Assembly: GCA_019636275.1 (NCBI GenBank)
Contig: JAHBXY010000027.1
Location: 1 to 64,000 of the forward strand
From: Planctomycetota bacterium
GTDB lineage: Bacteria > Planctomycetota > J058
DNA: 64,000 bases
Direction: 5' to 3'
The translations under genes and the position numbers were made by a program. The notes beneath the pieces are model-generated. The model saw nothing but the letters and a program-made list of their open reading frames with translations. It ran no database searches and was not told the DNA's origin. Shown piece by piece: positions 7,658-15,470 of this stretch. The first letter of the stretch is position 1; every line of letters begins with the position of its first letter.

Positions 7658-9369
7658 CCCGCCGCGGCCGTTGGCGCAAGCCAGGGCCGTGGGGTAGGTT
7701 CGGCTACGTGTCGCTCACCTTGCTCGTCGTCCTCACGGGCCTCCTCGTGCTCGCCGTGTCCGCGTGTGGGGCGCTCCTCTTCTTCGCCCGCGAGGACCAG
7801 CACCGCGAGGCGCTCGAGGAGTCGATCCAGACCGGCCTGAACCAGCCGGCGAGCCTGCACCCGGTCGTGAACCACGACGTGTGCATGAGCTCCGGCGCCT
7901 GCGTCGACGCCTGCCCGGAGCGCGTGCTCGGGATCATCGACGGCGTCACCCGCCTGGTGAAGGCCGGCGAGTGCATCGGCCACGGCCGCTGCCACGACGC
8001 CTGCCCGACGCGCGCGATCTCGCTCGTGTTCGGCACGGCCGAGCGCGGCGTCGACATCCCGCTCCTGCGCCCCGGCTACGAGACGAACGTCGACGGCATC
8101 TACATCATCGGCGAGCTGGGCGGCATGGGCCTGATCCGCAACGCCATGCGCCAGGGCATGCAGGTGGTCACCTCGATCCAGGCCCTCCTCGAGCGGCCCG
8201 ACGTCGAGCACGACGACGAGGCGGTCGACGTGGTGATCGTCGGCGGCGGGCCGGCGGGGATCGCCTGCGCGGTCAAGTGCGTCGAGCTGGGGCTCTCGTT
8301 CGAGCTCCTCGAGCAGTACGCGCTGGGCGGCAGCGTCATGCACTACCCGCGGCGCAAGCTCGTCTTCACCGAGGTGATGAAGCTCCCGGTCGTGGGCCGC
8401 TTCGGCAAGACCGAGATGCTCAAGGAGGAGCTGGTCGCCGAGTTCGAGCGCGTCGTCCTGGCGGCGAAGATCGAGCTGCGCGAGGGGCACCGGGTGACCG
8501 CCGTGCGCGGGGCGGCCGGCCGCTTCACGGTCGAGGCCGACGTCGGCGGCGAGGCGAAGGTCTACCGCGCCCGCGCGGTCGTCCTGGCCGTCGGCCGGCG
8601 CGGCACGCCGCGCAAGCTCGAGTGCAAGGGCGAGGACCTGCCGCACGTCGTCTACCGCCTGCAGGACGCGGAGCAGTACCGCCGCCGCAAGGTCCTCGTC
8701 GTCGGCGGCGGCGACTCGGCCGTCGAGGCGGCCGTGTCGCTGGCGCAGGTCGCCGGGACCGAGGTGCACCTGTCCTACCGCGGCGACGCCTTCTACCGGG
8801 TCAAGAAGCGCAACCGCGCCGACCTCGACGAGGCGGTCGAGCGCGGGCGCGTGACCCTGCACCTCGAGACCTCGGTCACGGAGGTCGGGCGCGACTTCGT
8901 CGTCCTGCGCGGCAAGGGCGGCCGGCCCGAGCGGCTGGCGATCGACGACGTGATCGTGAACATCGGCGGCGTCCTGCCCACGGCGTTCCTCGAGGCCATG
9001 GGCGTGAAGGTCGAGACGAAGCGGGGCGAGAAGGTCGACCTGGGCGAGTCGAACGCCAAGCGGATCGCCGAGCGGATCACGGCGCGGCTCGCCAACGCCT
9101 CGACGCGCCTCTCCGGCGGCGCCGCGCAGCGGCCGACGGGCAAGGCGGGCAAGGCGTCGGGGCCGCGCCGCCGGCCGACGGGCAAGGCGCCGCGGCCCGA
9201 CCCCCTGACGACGACGGAGGACCTGACGCCGTTCGAGGACTCGGACGACAAGGCGCTGCCGGCGGCCCGGCGCTCGGGGAAGCCCGCCGCCGAGACCACG
9301 AACGACGAGCTGCGGCCGCTGCTCGAGACGGACGACCGGTCGGAGACCGGCTCGTCGTCGGGCGGCTGA
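7654..9369 (+). CDS. Membrane-anchored 4Fe-4S / FAD pyridine-nucleotide oxidoreductase
   Basis: A predicted 571-residue electron-input module. A transmembrane helix near residues 20-42 (LTLLVVLTGLLVLAVSACGA) precedes a two-cluster ferredoxin domain (CMSSGACVDACPE and CIGHGRCHDACPT). An FAD Rossmann motif (VVIVGGGPAGIACAVKC) and an NAD(P)-binding motif (VLVVGGGDSAVEAAV) follow, as in thioredoxin-reductase-like enzymes. The last 100 residues are low-complexity Lys/Pro/Asp-rich. GTG at 7654 overlaps the FHA stop. It could pass electrons between NAD(P)H or ferredoxin and the membrane protein and cytochromes encoded downstream; direction cannot be told. Confidence 0.88.
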   Translation: MTRRGRWRKPGPWGRFGYVSLTLLVVLTGLLVLAVSACGALLFFAREDQHREALEESIQTGLNQPASLHPVVNHDVCMSSGACVDACPERVLGIIDGVTRLVKAGECIGHGRCHDACPTRAISLVFGTAERGVDIPLLRPGYETNVDGIYIIGELGGMGLIRNAMRQGMQVVTSIQALLERPDVEHDDEAVDVVIVGGGPAGIACAVKCVELGLSFELLEQYALGGSVMHYPRRKLVFTEVMKLPVVGRFGKTEMLKEELVAEFERVVLAAKIELREGHRVTAVRGAAGRFTVEADVGGEAKVYRARAVVLAVGRRGTPRKLECKGEDLPHVVYRLQDAEQYRRRKVLVVGGGDSAVEAAVSLAQVAGTEVHLSYRGDAFYRVKKRNRADLDEAVERGRVTLHLETSVTEVGRDFVVLRGKGGRPERLAIDDVIVNIGGVLPTAFLEAMGVKVETKRGEKVDLGESNAKRIAERITARLANASTRLSGGAAQRPTGKAGKASGPRRRPTGKAPRPDPLTTTEDLTPFEDSDDKALPAARRSGKPAAETTNDELRPLLETDDRSETGSSSGG

Positions 9370-9376
9370 GGCGCCC

Positions 9377-10114
9377 GTGAGCCGGCGCGACCGCGACCCC
9401 GACGACGACCGGATCAAGTTCCCCTTCGGGCACTCGGTCGAGGGTCCGCTCGACGAGCTCCTCGACAGCGGCCCGCTCGACTCGGACGAGGGCCTGCTCG
9501 ACTCGGACGTCGGCCCGCTCGACTCGGACGAGGGCCTGCTCGGCTCGGACTCGGACCTGGGACCGGTCCCCTTGCCCCCGGCCGCGTCCGACGCCGGGCC
9601 GGTCACCTCCGACGCCGGCCCGCTGCGGCCCTCGCGGCGCGTGGACGAGGTGATCTACGAGTCGGCCGAGGGCCCCGTCCCCTGGGCCCCCGACTTCCCC
9701 ACCGTGATCGGTGACCCCGACGCCGACGACTCCGGCGACGACGCCGACGACGACGACCCCGAGGCGCTCTCGGCCAGCGAGGTCGGCCGCCTGATCGACC
9801 TCGAGGCCGACCGTCGGCCGTCGCGGCGCCTGTTCGACCCGATCGCCGCGCCGCCGGCGCGACCGTCGGCGCGCCCGTCGGCGGGCACGCCGGCGCAGCC
9901 CCCGGCCGCCGGCCGCCCCCGCCCTTCGCGCCGCCGCCGGGCGCGAGCCGTCGGCGCGCCCGTCGGCGGGCACGCCGGCGCAGCCCCCGGCCGCCGGGCC
10001 CGCCCCCGCCGTTCGCGCCGCCGCCGCCGACGCCGAGGTCGGTCGCTCGAGGGTCCCCACGCAGCGGATCCGACCCCGCGCAGGTCGACGCCGCCGCCGG
10101 CCCGCCGACGTTAA
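9377..10114 (+). CDS. Acidic low-complexity protein, possibly the N-terminal half of a broken gene
   Basis: Begins GTG just after the oxidoreductase stop. The first 140 residues are acidic with repeated GPLDSDEGLL-like units. After about residue 165 the sequence becomes Pro/Arg-rich, and the second copy of a DNA repeat is read in a different frame from the first. This suggests the genuine reading frame was lost near base 9945. It probably continued into the membrane protein starting about 10.24 kb, giving one protein with a long disordered cytoplasmic tail. Function is unknown. Confidence 0.5.
   Translation: MSRRDRDPDDDRIKFPFGHSVEGPLDELLDSGPLDSDEGLLDSDVGPLDSDEGLLGSDSDLGPVPLPPAASDAGPVTSDAGPLRPSRRVDEVIYESAEGPVPWAPDFPTVIGDPDADDSGDDADDDDPEALSASEVGRLIDLEADRRPSRRLFDPIAAPPARPSARPSAGTPAQPPAAGRPRPSRRRRARAVGAPVGGHAGAAPGRRARPRRSRRRRRRRGRSLEGPHAADPTPRRSTPPPARRR
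9863..10015 (+). repeat. Two-copy direct repeat in the Pro/Ala-coding region
   Basis: A GC-rich segment encoding a PSARPSAGTPAQPPA-type peptide occurs at about 9868-9913 and again at about 9953-9998. The copies are read in different frames within the gene at 9377, which points to an indel between them. Confidence 0.6.
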
Positions 10115-10168
10115 CCAGGCGGCGGCCCCGGCCCGCGCGGGCCCGACGCCGTCCGGCCGTCACGTCAC

Positions 10169-10530
10169 CGCTCGGGCCGCGCCCGCCGGCGACCCCTGAC
10201 GGGCTGGCAGCCCCGGCCACCCCGCTGGCCCCCGGATGACCGGCACCCTCCTCACGTCCCGAGCGCCCAGGCGCCCCCGCCGCGCCCGGCCGCTCGGGCC
10301 CCGCCCGCCGGCGACCCCGACGGGCTGGCACCCCCCCGCCACCCCGCTGGCCCCCGACGATCCGGCCACCCTCCTCACCCACGTCCCGAGCGCCCAGGCG
10401 CCCCCGCCCGCCCGGCCGCTCGGGCCGCGCCCGCCGGCGACGCCGTCGGGCTGGCACCCTCCCGCCGCCCCGCTGGCCCCCGACGACCCGGCCACCCTCC
10501 GCACCCACGTCCCGGCTGGCCGCGCGCCGG
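10169..10530 (+). repeat. Three-copy tandem repeat of about 122-126 bp
   Basis: Copies begin with CGCTCGGGCC at 10169, 10291 and 10417; the third is partial. Each encodes a Pro-rich LGPRPPATPTGWHPP-type unit when in frame. The first copy is out of frame with the others (it contains a TGA), again pointing to an indel. Confidence 0.7.
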
Positions 10531-12203
10531 CCCCGCCGCCGCGCGTCGACGCCCGCGGGGACGCCGAAGACGTCCCCACGCGGGCGCCGGCCTACGCGCA
10601 GCGCAGCCCGTTCGAGAGCGACGACGCGTCGCTCGAGCACGCCTCGCCGATCGTGATCCCCCTCTCCGCCTCGGACGAGGGCGGCCCGCGGCCCCCGGCC
10701 GGCCCGTCGGACCTCGAGCGCACGCACCCGCACAGCGAGCCCGACCTCCCCGGGTCGCTCGACACGACCGCCTCGACCGGCCTCACGGCCAGCGCCGACG
10801 AGTTCGGCTGGCCGTCGGGCTCCTCGCCCTCGCTCGAGGCGCTCGAGTCGGGCGCGGGCGAGGGCTCGTCGCTGGCGGGGGCGCCCCTCCTGCGCGGGGT
10901 CGTCTCCGACGAGGCGCCGCGTCTGGGCGACGACGCCTCGGGGTCGCAAGCGCGCGGCCTCCCGCGCGGGTCCGAGGCCGACGACGACTCGAGCATGGAG
11001 GTCTTCGGCCGCCGCACGGCGGAGCTGGACGCCTCCGACCTGGGCCTCCCGGCCGCGCCGAAGCGCCGGCTGTTCGAGGACAGCGACATCACGCCGATCC
11101 CCGACTTCGCCGACCTCGTCGGCTCGACCGAGGGCCCGGTCACCGGGCTCCTCGAGAGCCAGGAGGGCGCGCCGCTCGGCGCCGGCCCGGCGCCGCCCGA
11201 CGGCGCGCCCAGCCCGTCGCTGCGCCTCGTGCAGGTCTCGGTGGAGAAGGCCGTCGGCCTGTGGGAGGGCGACGCCGCCTGGGTGCTCTTCAGCCTCGGC
11301 GGCGCGGTCCTCGGGCCGATCTTCCTCGCCTTCGGCTGGGAGTACTACGGGCTGCCGCTCGAGCTGCGCAAGGGCCACCCGCTCGACCACGTGCTGCGCC
11401 CCGGCGGCTCGGTCGGCCTCGTCTTCGGCCTCCTCGGGGCGGGGCTGTTCCTGCTCAACCTGACCTACGTCCTGCGCCGCCGCCTGGGCCTCCTCCGGCG
11501 CTGGATCAGCCTGCGCGTGTGGCTCAACGCCCACTTCATCTGCGGGCTCACCGGCGGCAGCTTCATCCTGGCGCACAGCGCGCTCCTGGCCAACAACGAC
11601 GTGGCGCGCATCAGCTCGCTGGCGATCGCCGTGGCGATCGCATCGGGGATCTTCGGCCGCTACGTGCTCTCGCACCTGCCGCGGCGCAAGGACGGCGAGG
11701 GGCCCGAGCTGGCCGAGCGCGAGCACGTGGCCGCGCGCCTGGTCGAGCTGCGCCGCCAGCTCCGCACGCGGCTCTCGAACCAGCCGGCCCTGCGCGACGC
11801 GGCGCTGTCGGCGCTCGCGACCGACGCCGTGAGCCAGGTCAGCGGCGTGGGCGACGACGACGACGCCCCCGTCCGCGCCCGGCCGCGCGGGATCCTCTAC
11901 ATAGGCCCCCTGATCCTGGGCGACCTGGCCGCCGCCGCGCGCTGGGTGGCGCTGTCCATGAAGGTCCGGGGGCTCCTCAGGCGCAGCGACGACCCGCAGC
12001 TGCGCAAGGTCCTCAACGAGACGCTGGCCCTGGCCAAGGTGCAGCGGCTCGAGCAGCGCATGGCCCAGATCGAGGCCGTGCAGGACCTCATGGACACCTG
12101 GCGCGGGGTGCACTTCATCGTGGCGCTGATCGTGATCAGCACGATGGTGCTTCACGTGAAGATCGTCCTCACGTATGGTCGCCTCGCCTGGCTGGGACCA
12201 TGA
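10236..12203 (+). CDS. Cytochrome b-like integral membrane protein of the electron-transfer cluster
   Basis: About 655 residues, though the true start is uncertain because the N-terminal 340 residues are disordered Pro/Ser/Asp-rich and lie after a probable frame break. From about residue 345 there are transmembrane segments: WVLFSLGGAVLGPIFLAF, GLVFGLLGAGLFLLNLTYVL, NAHFICGLTGGSFILAHSAL and ISSLAIAVAIASGIFGRYVL, then a last one near the C-terminus (HFIVALIVISTMVLHVKIVL). Paired His residues in these helices are placed as b-haem ligands would be. Its stop overlaps the start of the 26-haem cytochrome (ATGA). The likely role is quinone-level or transmembrane electron transfer. Confidence 0.75.
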   Translation: MTGTLLTSRAPRRPRRARPLGPRPPATPTGWHPPATPLAPDDPATLLTHVPSAQAPPPARPLGPRPPATPSGWHPPAAPLAPDDPATLRTHVPAGRAPAPPPRVDARGDAEDVPTRAPAYAQRSPFESDDASLEHASPIVIPLSASDEGGPRPPAGPSDLERTHPHSEPDLPGSLDTTASTGLTASADEFGWPSGSSPSLEALESGAGEGSSLAGAPLLRGVVSDEAPRLGDDASGSQARGLPRGSEADDDSSMEVFGRRTAELDASDLGLPAAPKRRLFEDSDITPIPDFADLVGSTEGPVTGLLESQEGAPLGAGPAPPDGAPSPSLRLVQVSVEKAVGLWEGDAAWVLFSLGGAVLGPIFLAFGWEYYGLPLELRKGHPLDHVLRPGGSVGLVFGLLGAGLFLLNLTYVLRRRLGLLRRWISLRVWLNAHFICGLTGGSFILAHSALLANNDVARISSLAIAVAIASGIFGRYVLSHLPRRKDGEGPELAEREHVAARLVELRRQLRTRLSNQPALRDAALSALATDAVSQVSGVGDDDDAPVRARPRGILYIGPLILGDLAAAARWVALSMKVRGLLRRSDDPQLRKVLNETLALAKVQRLEQRMAQIEAVQDLMDTWRGVHFIVALIVISTMVLHVKIVLTYGRLAWLGP

Positions 12204-14518
12204 GCCTCAAGCGCCGCCGCCGCCTCGTCGTCTACACGGTGCTGGTCCTGCTCGCCTTCGGCGTGGCGGGGGCGGTCGTCCTGCGCCCGGGCGGGGGCTC
12301 GATCCTCTCGCCGGGCAAGCTGTCGAAGGCGCACGCCTCGCTCGAGGGCGAGGCGCACTGCGCCGACTGCCACGTCGCCAACGCCGGCCTCGACGACAAG
12401 CTGTGCCTGGCCTGCCACGAGACGCTCAAGAAGCGCATCGACCAGGGGACCGGCTTCCACGCCGGCGTGAAGACCGCCTGCGACACCTGCCACGCCGAGC
12501 ACCTCGGCCTCGAGGCGCGCCTGGTGCGCTGGCCGGCGCCCGACGACCCCTACAGGCCGATCCAGCAGGGCAAGGCGCGCAAGGAGGACTTCCCTCACCA
12601 GGCGACGACCGGCTTCGCCCTCGAGGGCGCGCACGGCAAGCTCCAGTGCGACGGCTGCCACCGGCCGTCGCTGATCGCCGACGCCAAGGTGATCGAGTTC
12701 GTCAAGGGGCACGAGACGTTCCTCGGCGCGCCGACCGACTGCGCCGGCTGCCACGTCGACGCGCACACGCCCACGCTCGGGCCCGACTGCGCCTCCTGCC
12801 ACGGCGTGACGGCCTGGAAGCCCGTCGAGCGCTTCGAGCACGAGAAGACCCGCTTCCCGCTCGTCGGCAAGCACGCGCAGGTCAAGTGCGACGACTGCCA
12901 CGTGGGCGCGGTCCCCGGCGCGCCGCTCACACCGCCGCCGCCGCCCGTGCCGACGTTCCAGGCGCTCGTGCCGGCCTCGCGGCCGCCGCCGTTCCGCGGG
13001 GCGGGCTTCGGCAAGGTCGAGCCGTCGCGCGGCGACGCCCTGCCCTCGTGCCGCGCCTGCCACGACAACCCGCACCGGACCGGCGCCGGCGCCTTCGGCC
13101 GCTGCGAGGACTGCCACACGCCGCACGACTGGAAGAACTCGGGCGAGGTCGCGCGGGGCGCCGGCTTCGACCACGCGACGACCGGCTTCCCGCTCGCGGG
13201 CGCGCACGCGAAGGTCACGTGCGTGGCCTGCCACGGGCCGAAGCTCGACCTCGCGGCGCGCACGTCGTGCCAGGACTGCCACACGAAGGACGACCCGCAC
13301 AAGGGCGCGTTCGACCGCGAGATGCTCGTCGCGCGCAAGACGTGCGACGCCTGCCACTCGGTCGACGCGTGGAAGCCATCGACCTACCAGGCGAGCAAGC
13401 ACCCCTTGCCGCTGATCGAGGCGCACGCCGTCCGCTGCGAGGACTGCCACGGCACCGACAAGCACCGCTTCCCGCGCCTGCCGGCGCGCGCGCCGGCGTC
13501 GATCGGCCCGCTCGACCAGAGCTGCGTCGCCTGCCACACCGACGCGCACCAGGGCAAGCTCGGGCAGGACTGCGCCTCGTGCCACGGCTTCAAGTCGTTC
13601 CACCTGGCCGAGCTCTCGGTCGAGGGCCACGCGGAGCTGGGCTTCCCGATCCGCGACGCGCACCTCAAGGCCACCTGCGACGGCTGCCACGGCGCGCGCA
13701 CGCCGTCGGGCGGCCTGCGGCAGCTCGCGCTGGCCGACGTGCGCACGCAGGGCTGCGTCGCCTGCCACACGGGCGACGACCCGCACCGCGGCCAGCTGTC
13801 GAAGGACTGCAAGAGCTGCCACACCGAGGTCAAGTTCGTCCCCTCGACCTACGACGAGGTGCGCCACCAGCGCGCGCGCCTGCCGCTGCAGGGAGCGCAC
13901 CGCGCCGTGCCGTGCGAGGCCTGCCACGTGCGCGACGTGCAGCCGCCGCCGCTGCAGCAGCGCTTCCACTGGGAGGGGCGGGCCATGCGCTGCGACGCCT
14001 GCCACACGACCGACGACCCGCACCGCGGCCAGTTCCGCGGGCAGGACTGCGCGTCGTGCCACTCGCAGGACCGCTGGTCGCCCTCGACGTTCGGCAAGTC
14101 GGCGCACGCGCAGACGGGCTTCCCGCTCAACGCGACGCACGACCAGCCCTGCGCGGCCTGCCACGTCAAGGGCACGGACCCCGGCCTGCCGGCCGACGTC
14201 GTCACCTACAAGGGCACGCCGCGCGAGTGCGCCGCCTGCCACCTCGACCCGCACATGGGCCAGTTCGCCGGCCGCGGCGGCAAGGACGGCTGCTTCCGCT
14301 GCCACGGCCTCCTCGACTGGAAGCCGTCGCGGTTCGAGCACGACGAGGCGCCGACGCGCTTCCCGCTCACGGGCAAGCACCGCCAGGTCGAGTGCGCCGC
14401 CTGCCACGTCTCGGCGCAGCGGCAGGCGCCGGGCGGCGGGACGCAGAAGGTCACGCACTACTTCCCGATCGACAAGCGCGCCTGCGACGACTGCCACCAG
14501 AACCCGCACCGGCGGTGA
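12200..14518 (+). CDS. 26-haem c-type cytochrome
   Basis: A 772-residue exported protein. A membrane anchor or signal lies at residues 9-28 (LVVYTVLVLLAFGVAGAVVL), followed by 26 CxxCH motifs that I counted, the first CADCH and the last CDDCH. Segments of the type TGFPLxGAHxxVxCxxCH recur, indicating internal duplication. Such proteins act as periplasm-spanning haem wires. ATG at 12200 overlaps the stop of the membrane protein before it. The decahaem gene and a barrel follow. No obvious non-canonical haem motif was seen. Exact family unknown. Confidence 0.93.
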   Translation: MSLKRRRRLVVYTVLVLLAFGVAGAVVLRPGGGSILSPGKLSKAHASLEGEAHCADCHVANAGLDDKLCLACHETLKKRIDQGTGFHAGVKTACDTCHAEHLGLEARLVRWPAPDDPYRPIQQGKARKEDFPHQATTGFALEGAHGKLQCDGCHRPSLIADAKVIEFVKGHETFLGAPTDCAGCHVDAHTPTLGPDCASCHGVTAWKPVERFEHEKTRFPLVGKHAQVKCDDCHVGAVPGAPLTPPPPPVPTFQALVPASRPPPFRGAGFGKVEPSRGDALPSCRACHDNPHRTGAGAFGRCEDCHTPHDWKNSGEVARGAGFDHATTGFPLAGAHAKVTCVACHGPKLDLAARTSCQDCHTKDDPHKGAFDREMLVARKTCDACHSVDAWKPSTYQASKHPLPLIEAHAVRCEDCHGTDKHRFPRLPARAPASIGPLDQSCVACHTDAHQGKLGQDCASCHGFKSFHLAELSVEGHAELGFPIRDAHLKATCDGCHGARTPSGGLRQLALADVRTQGCVACHTGDDPHRGQLSKDCKSCHTEVKFVPSTYDEVRHQRARLPLQGAHRAVPCEACHVRDVQPPPLQQRFHWEGRAMRCDACHTTDDPHRGQFRGQDCASCHSQDRWSPSTFGKSAHAQTGFPLNATHDQPCAACHVKGTDPGLPADVVTYKGTPRECAACHLDPHMGQFAGRGGKDGCFRCHGLLDWKPSRFEHDEAPTRFPLTGKHRQVECAACHVSAQRQAPGGGTQKVTHYFPIDKRACDDCHQNPHRR

Positions 14519-14597
14519 ACAGGCCCTCGCTGGCCCGCCCCGGCGCCCCCCGCTACCATGACCGCGCCGTGACAGCCAAAGGGCTTACTGCACGCTG

Positions 14598-15470
14598 ATG
14601 CTCACGCGCCGCCTGCTCATCGGAGGGCTCGTCGTCGCCGCCTGCACGGCCGCGGGGCTCGGGCTCCGCGCGCAGGAGCGGGCGGGGCGGCCGGCCGGCG
14701 CCGGCGGCGGGCCGGCGCCCGGGGGCGACCTGTTCGCGCAGAAGGGCCGCTGCGAGGACTGCCACGTCGACGAGGGCTGGGAGCGGCTCCGGCCGCCGCC
14801 GCCCGACGCGTTCGACCACGGCACGACGGGCTTCCCCCTGCGCGGGGCGCACGGGACGGTCACGTGCGAGGGGTGCCACCGGCGCGGCCTCGACGGGCTG
14901 ACGTCGAGCTGCAGCGCGTGCCACCACGACCCGCACGGCGGGCTCAACGGCATGTCGTGCGACCGCTGCCACGACGAGCGCAGCTGGGCGCTGGCGCGCA
15001 ACCTCCAGGCGCACGAGGGCACGCGCTTCCCGCTGATCGGCGCGCACGCGGCGGTGCAGTGCGAGGCGTGCCACCGGCCGCGCCGCGCCGAGCCGCTCTC
15101 GGCGACGCCGACCGAGTGCCGGGTGTGCCACCTGCGCGACTTCCGCCGCGCGCGGCCCGACCACCAGGGGGCCGGGTTCGTGGCCTGCGGCCAGTGCCAC
15201 ACGCCCAACGGCTTCCGCGGCGCGAGCTACACGCACCGCGCCTACGTGCTCGACGGCCGCCACGCCTTCCAGCGCTGCACGGCGTGCCACACGGGCGCCG
15301 TGTTCGCCGGGCTGGCGCAGGGCGGCAACGACTGCTTCTCGTGCCACCAGGCCGACTACAACCGCACGGCGACGATCGGGGGCGCGGTGCCGAACCACCC
15401 GGCCAACAACTTCCCCACGACCTGCCTCGCCTGCCACGTGGACACGCGCGATCGATGGCGCACCAACTGA
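14598..15470 (+). CDS. Decahaem c-type cytochrome
   Basis: A 290-residue exported protein with an N-terminal signal (LLIGGLVVAACTAAGLGL) and ten CxxCH motifs (CEDCH, CEGCH, CSACH, CDRCH, CEACH, CRVCH, CGQCH, CTACH, CFSCH, CLACH). It shares the TGFPLRGAH-type segment with its 26-haem neighbour, so the two are related. Ten haems plus an adjacent outer-membrane barrel recall the MtrA-MtrB and PioA-PioB arrangement, in which a decahaem cytochrome is inserted in the barrel. The last 16 bp overlap the barrel gene. Confidence 0.93.
   Translation: MLTRRLLIGGLVVAACTAAGLGLRAQERAGRPAGAGGGPAPGGDLFAQKGRCEDCHVDEGWERLRPPPPDAFDHGTTGFPLRGAHGTVTCEGCHRRGLDGLTSSCSACHHDPHGGLNGMSCDRCHDERSWALARNLQAHEGTRFPLIGAHAAVQCEACHRPRRAEPLSATPTECRVCHLRDFRRARPDHQGAGFVACGQCHTPNGFRGASYTHRAYVLDGRHAFQRCTACHTGAVFAGLAQGGNDCFSCHQADYNRTATIGGAVPNHPANNFPTTCLACHVDTRDRWRTN

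Noticed and set aside
6688..12155. Minus-strand open frames of up to 972 codons opposite the electron-transfer cluster
   Set aside because: They are shadows of the plus-strand genes, with no domain motifs and the biased composition expected from antisense GC-rich DNA.
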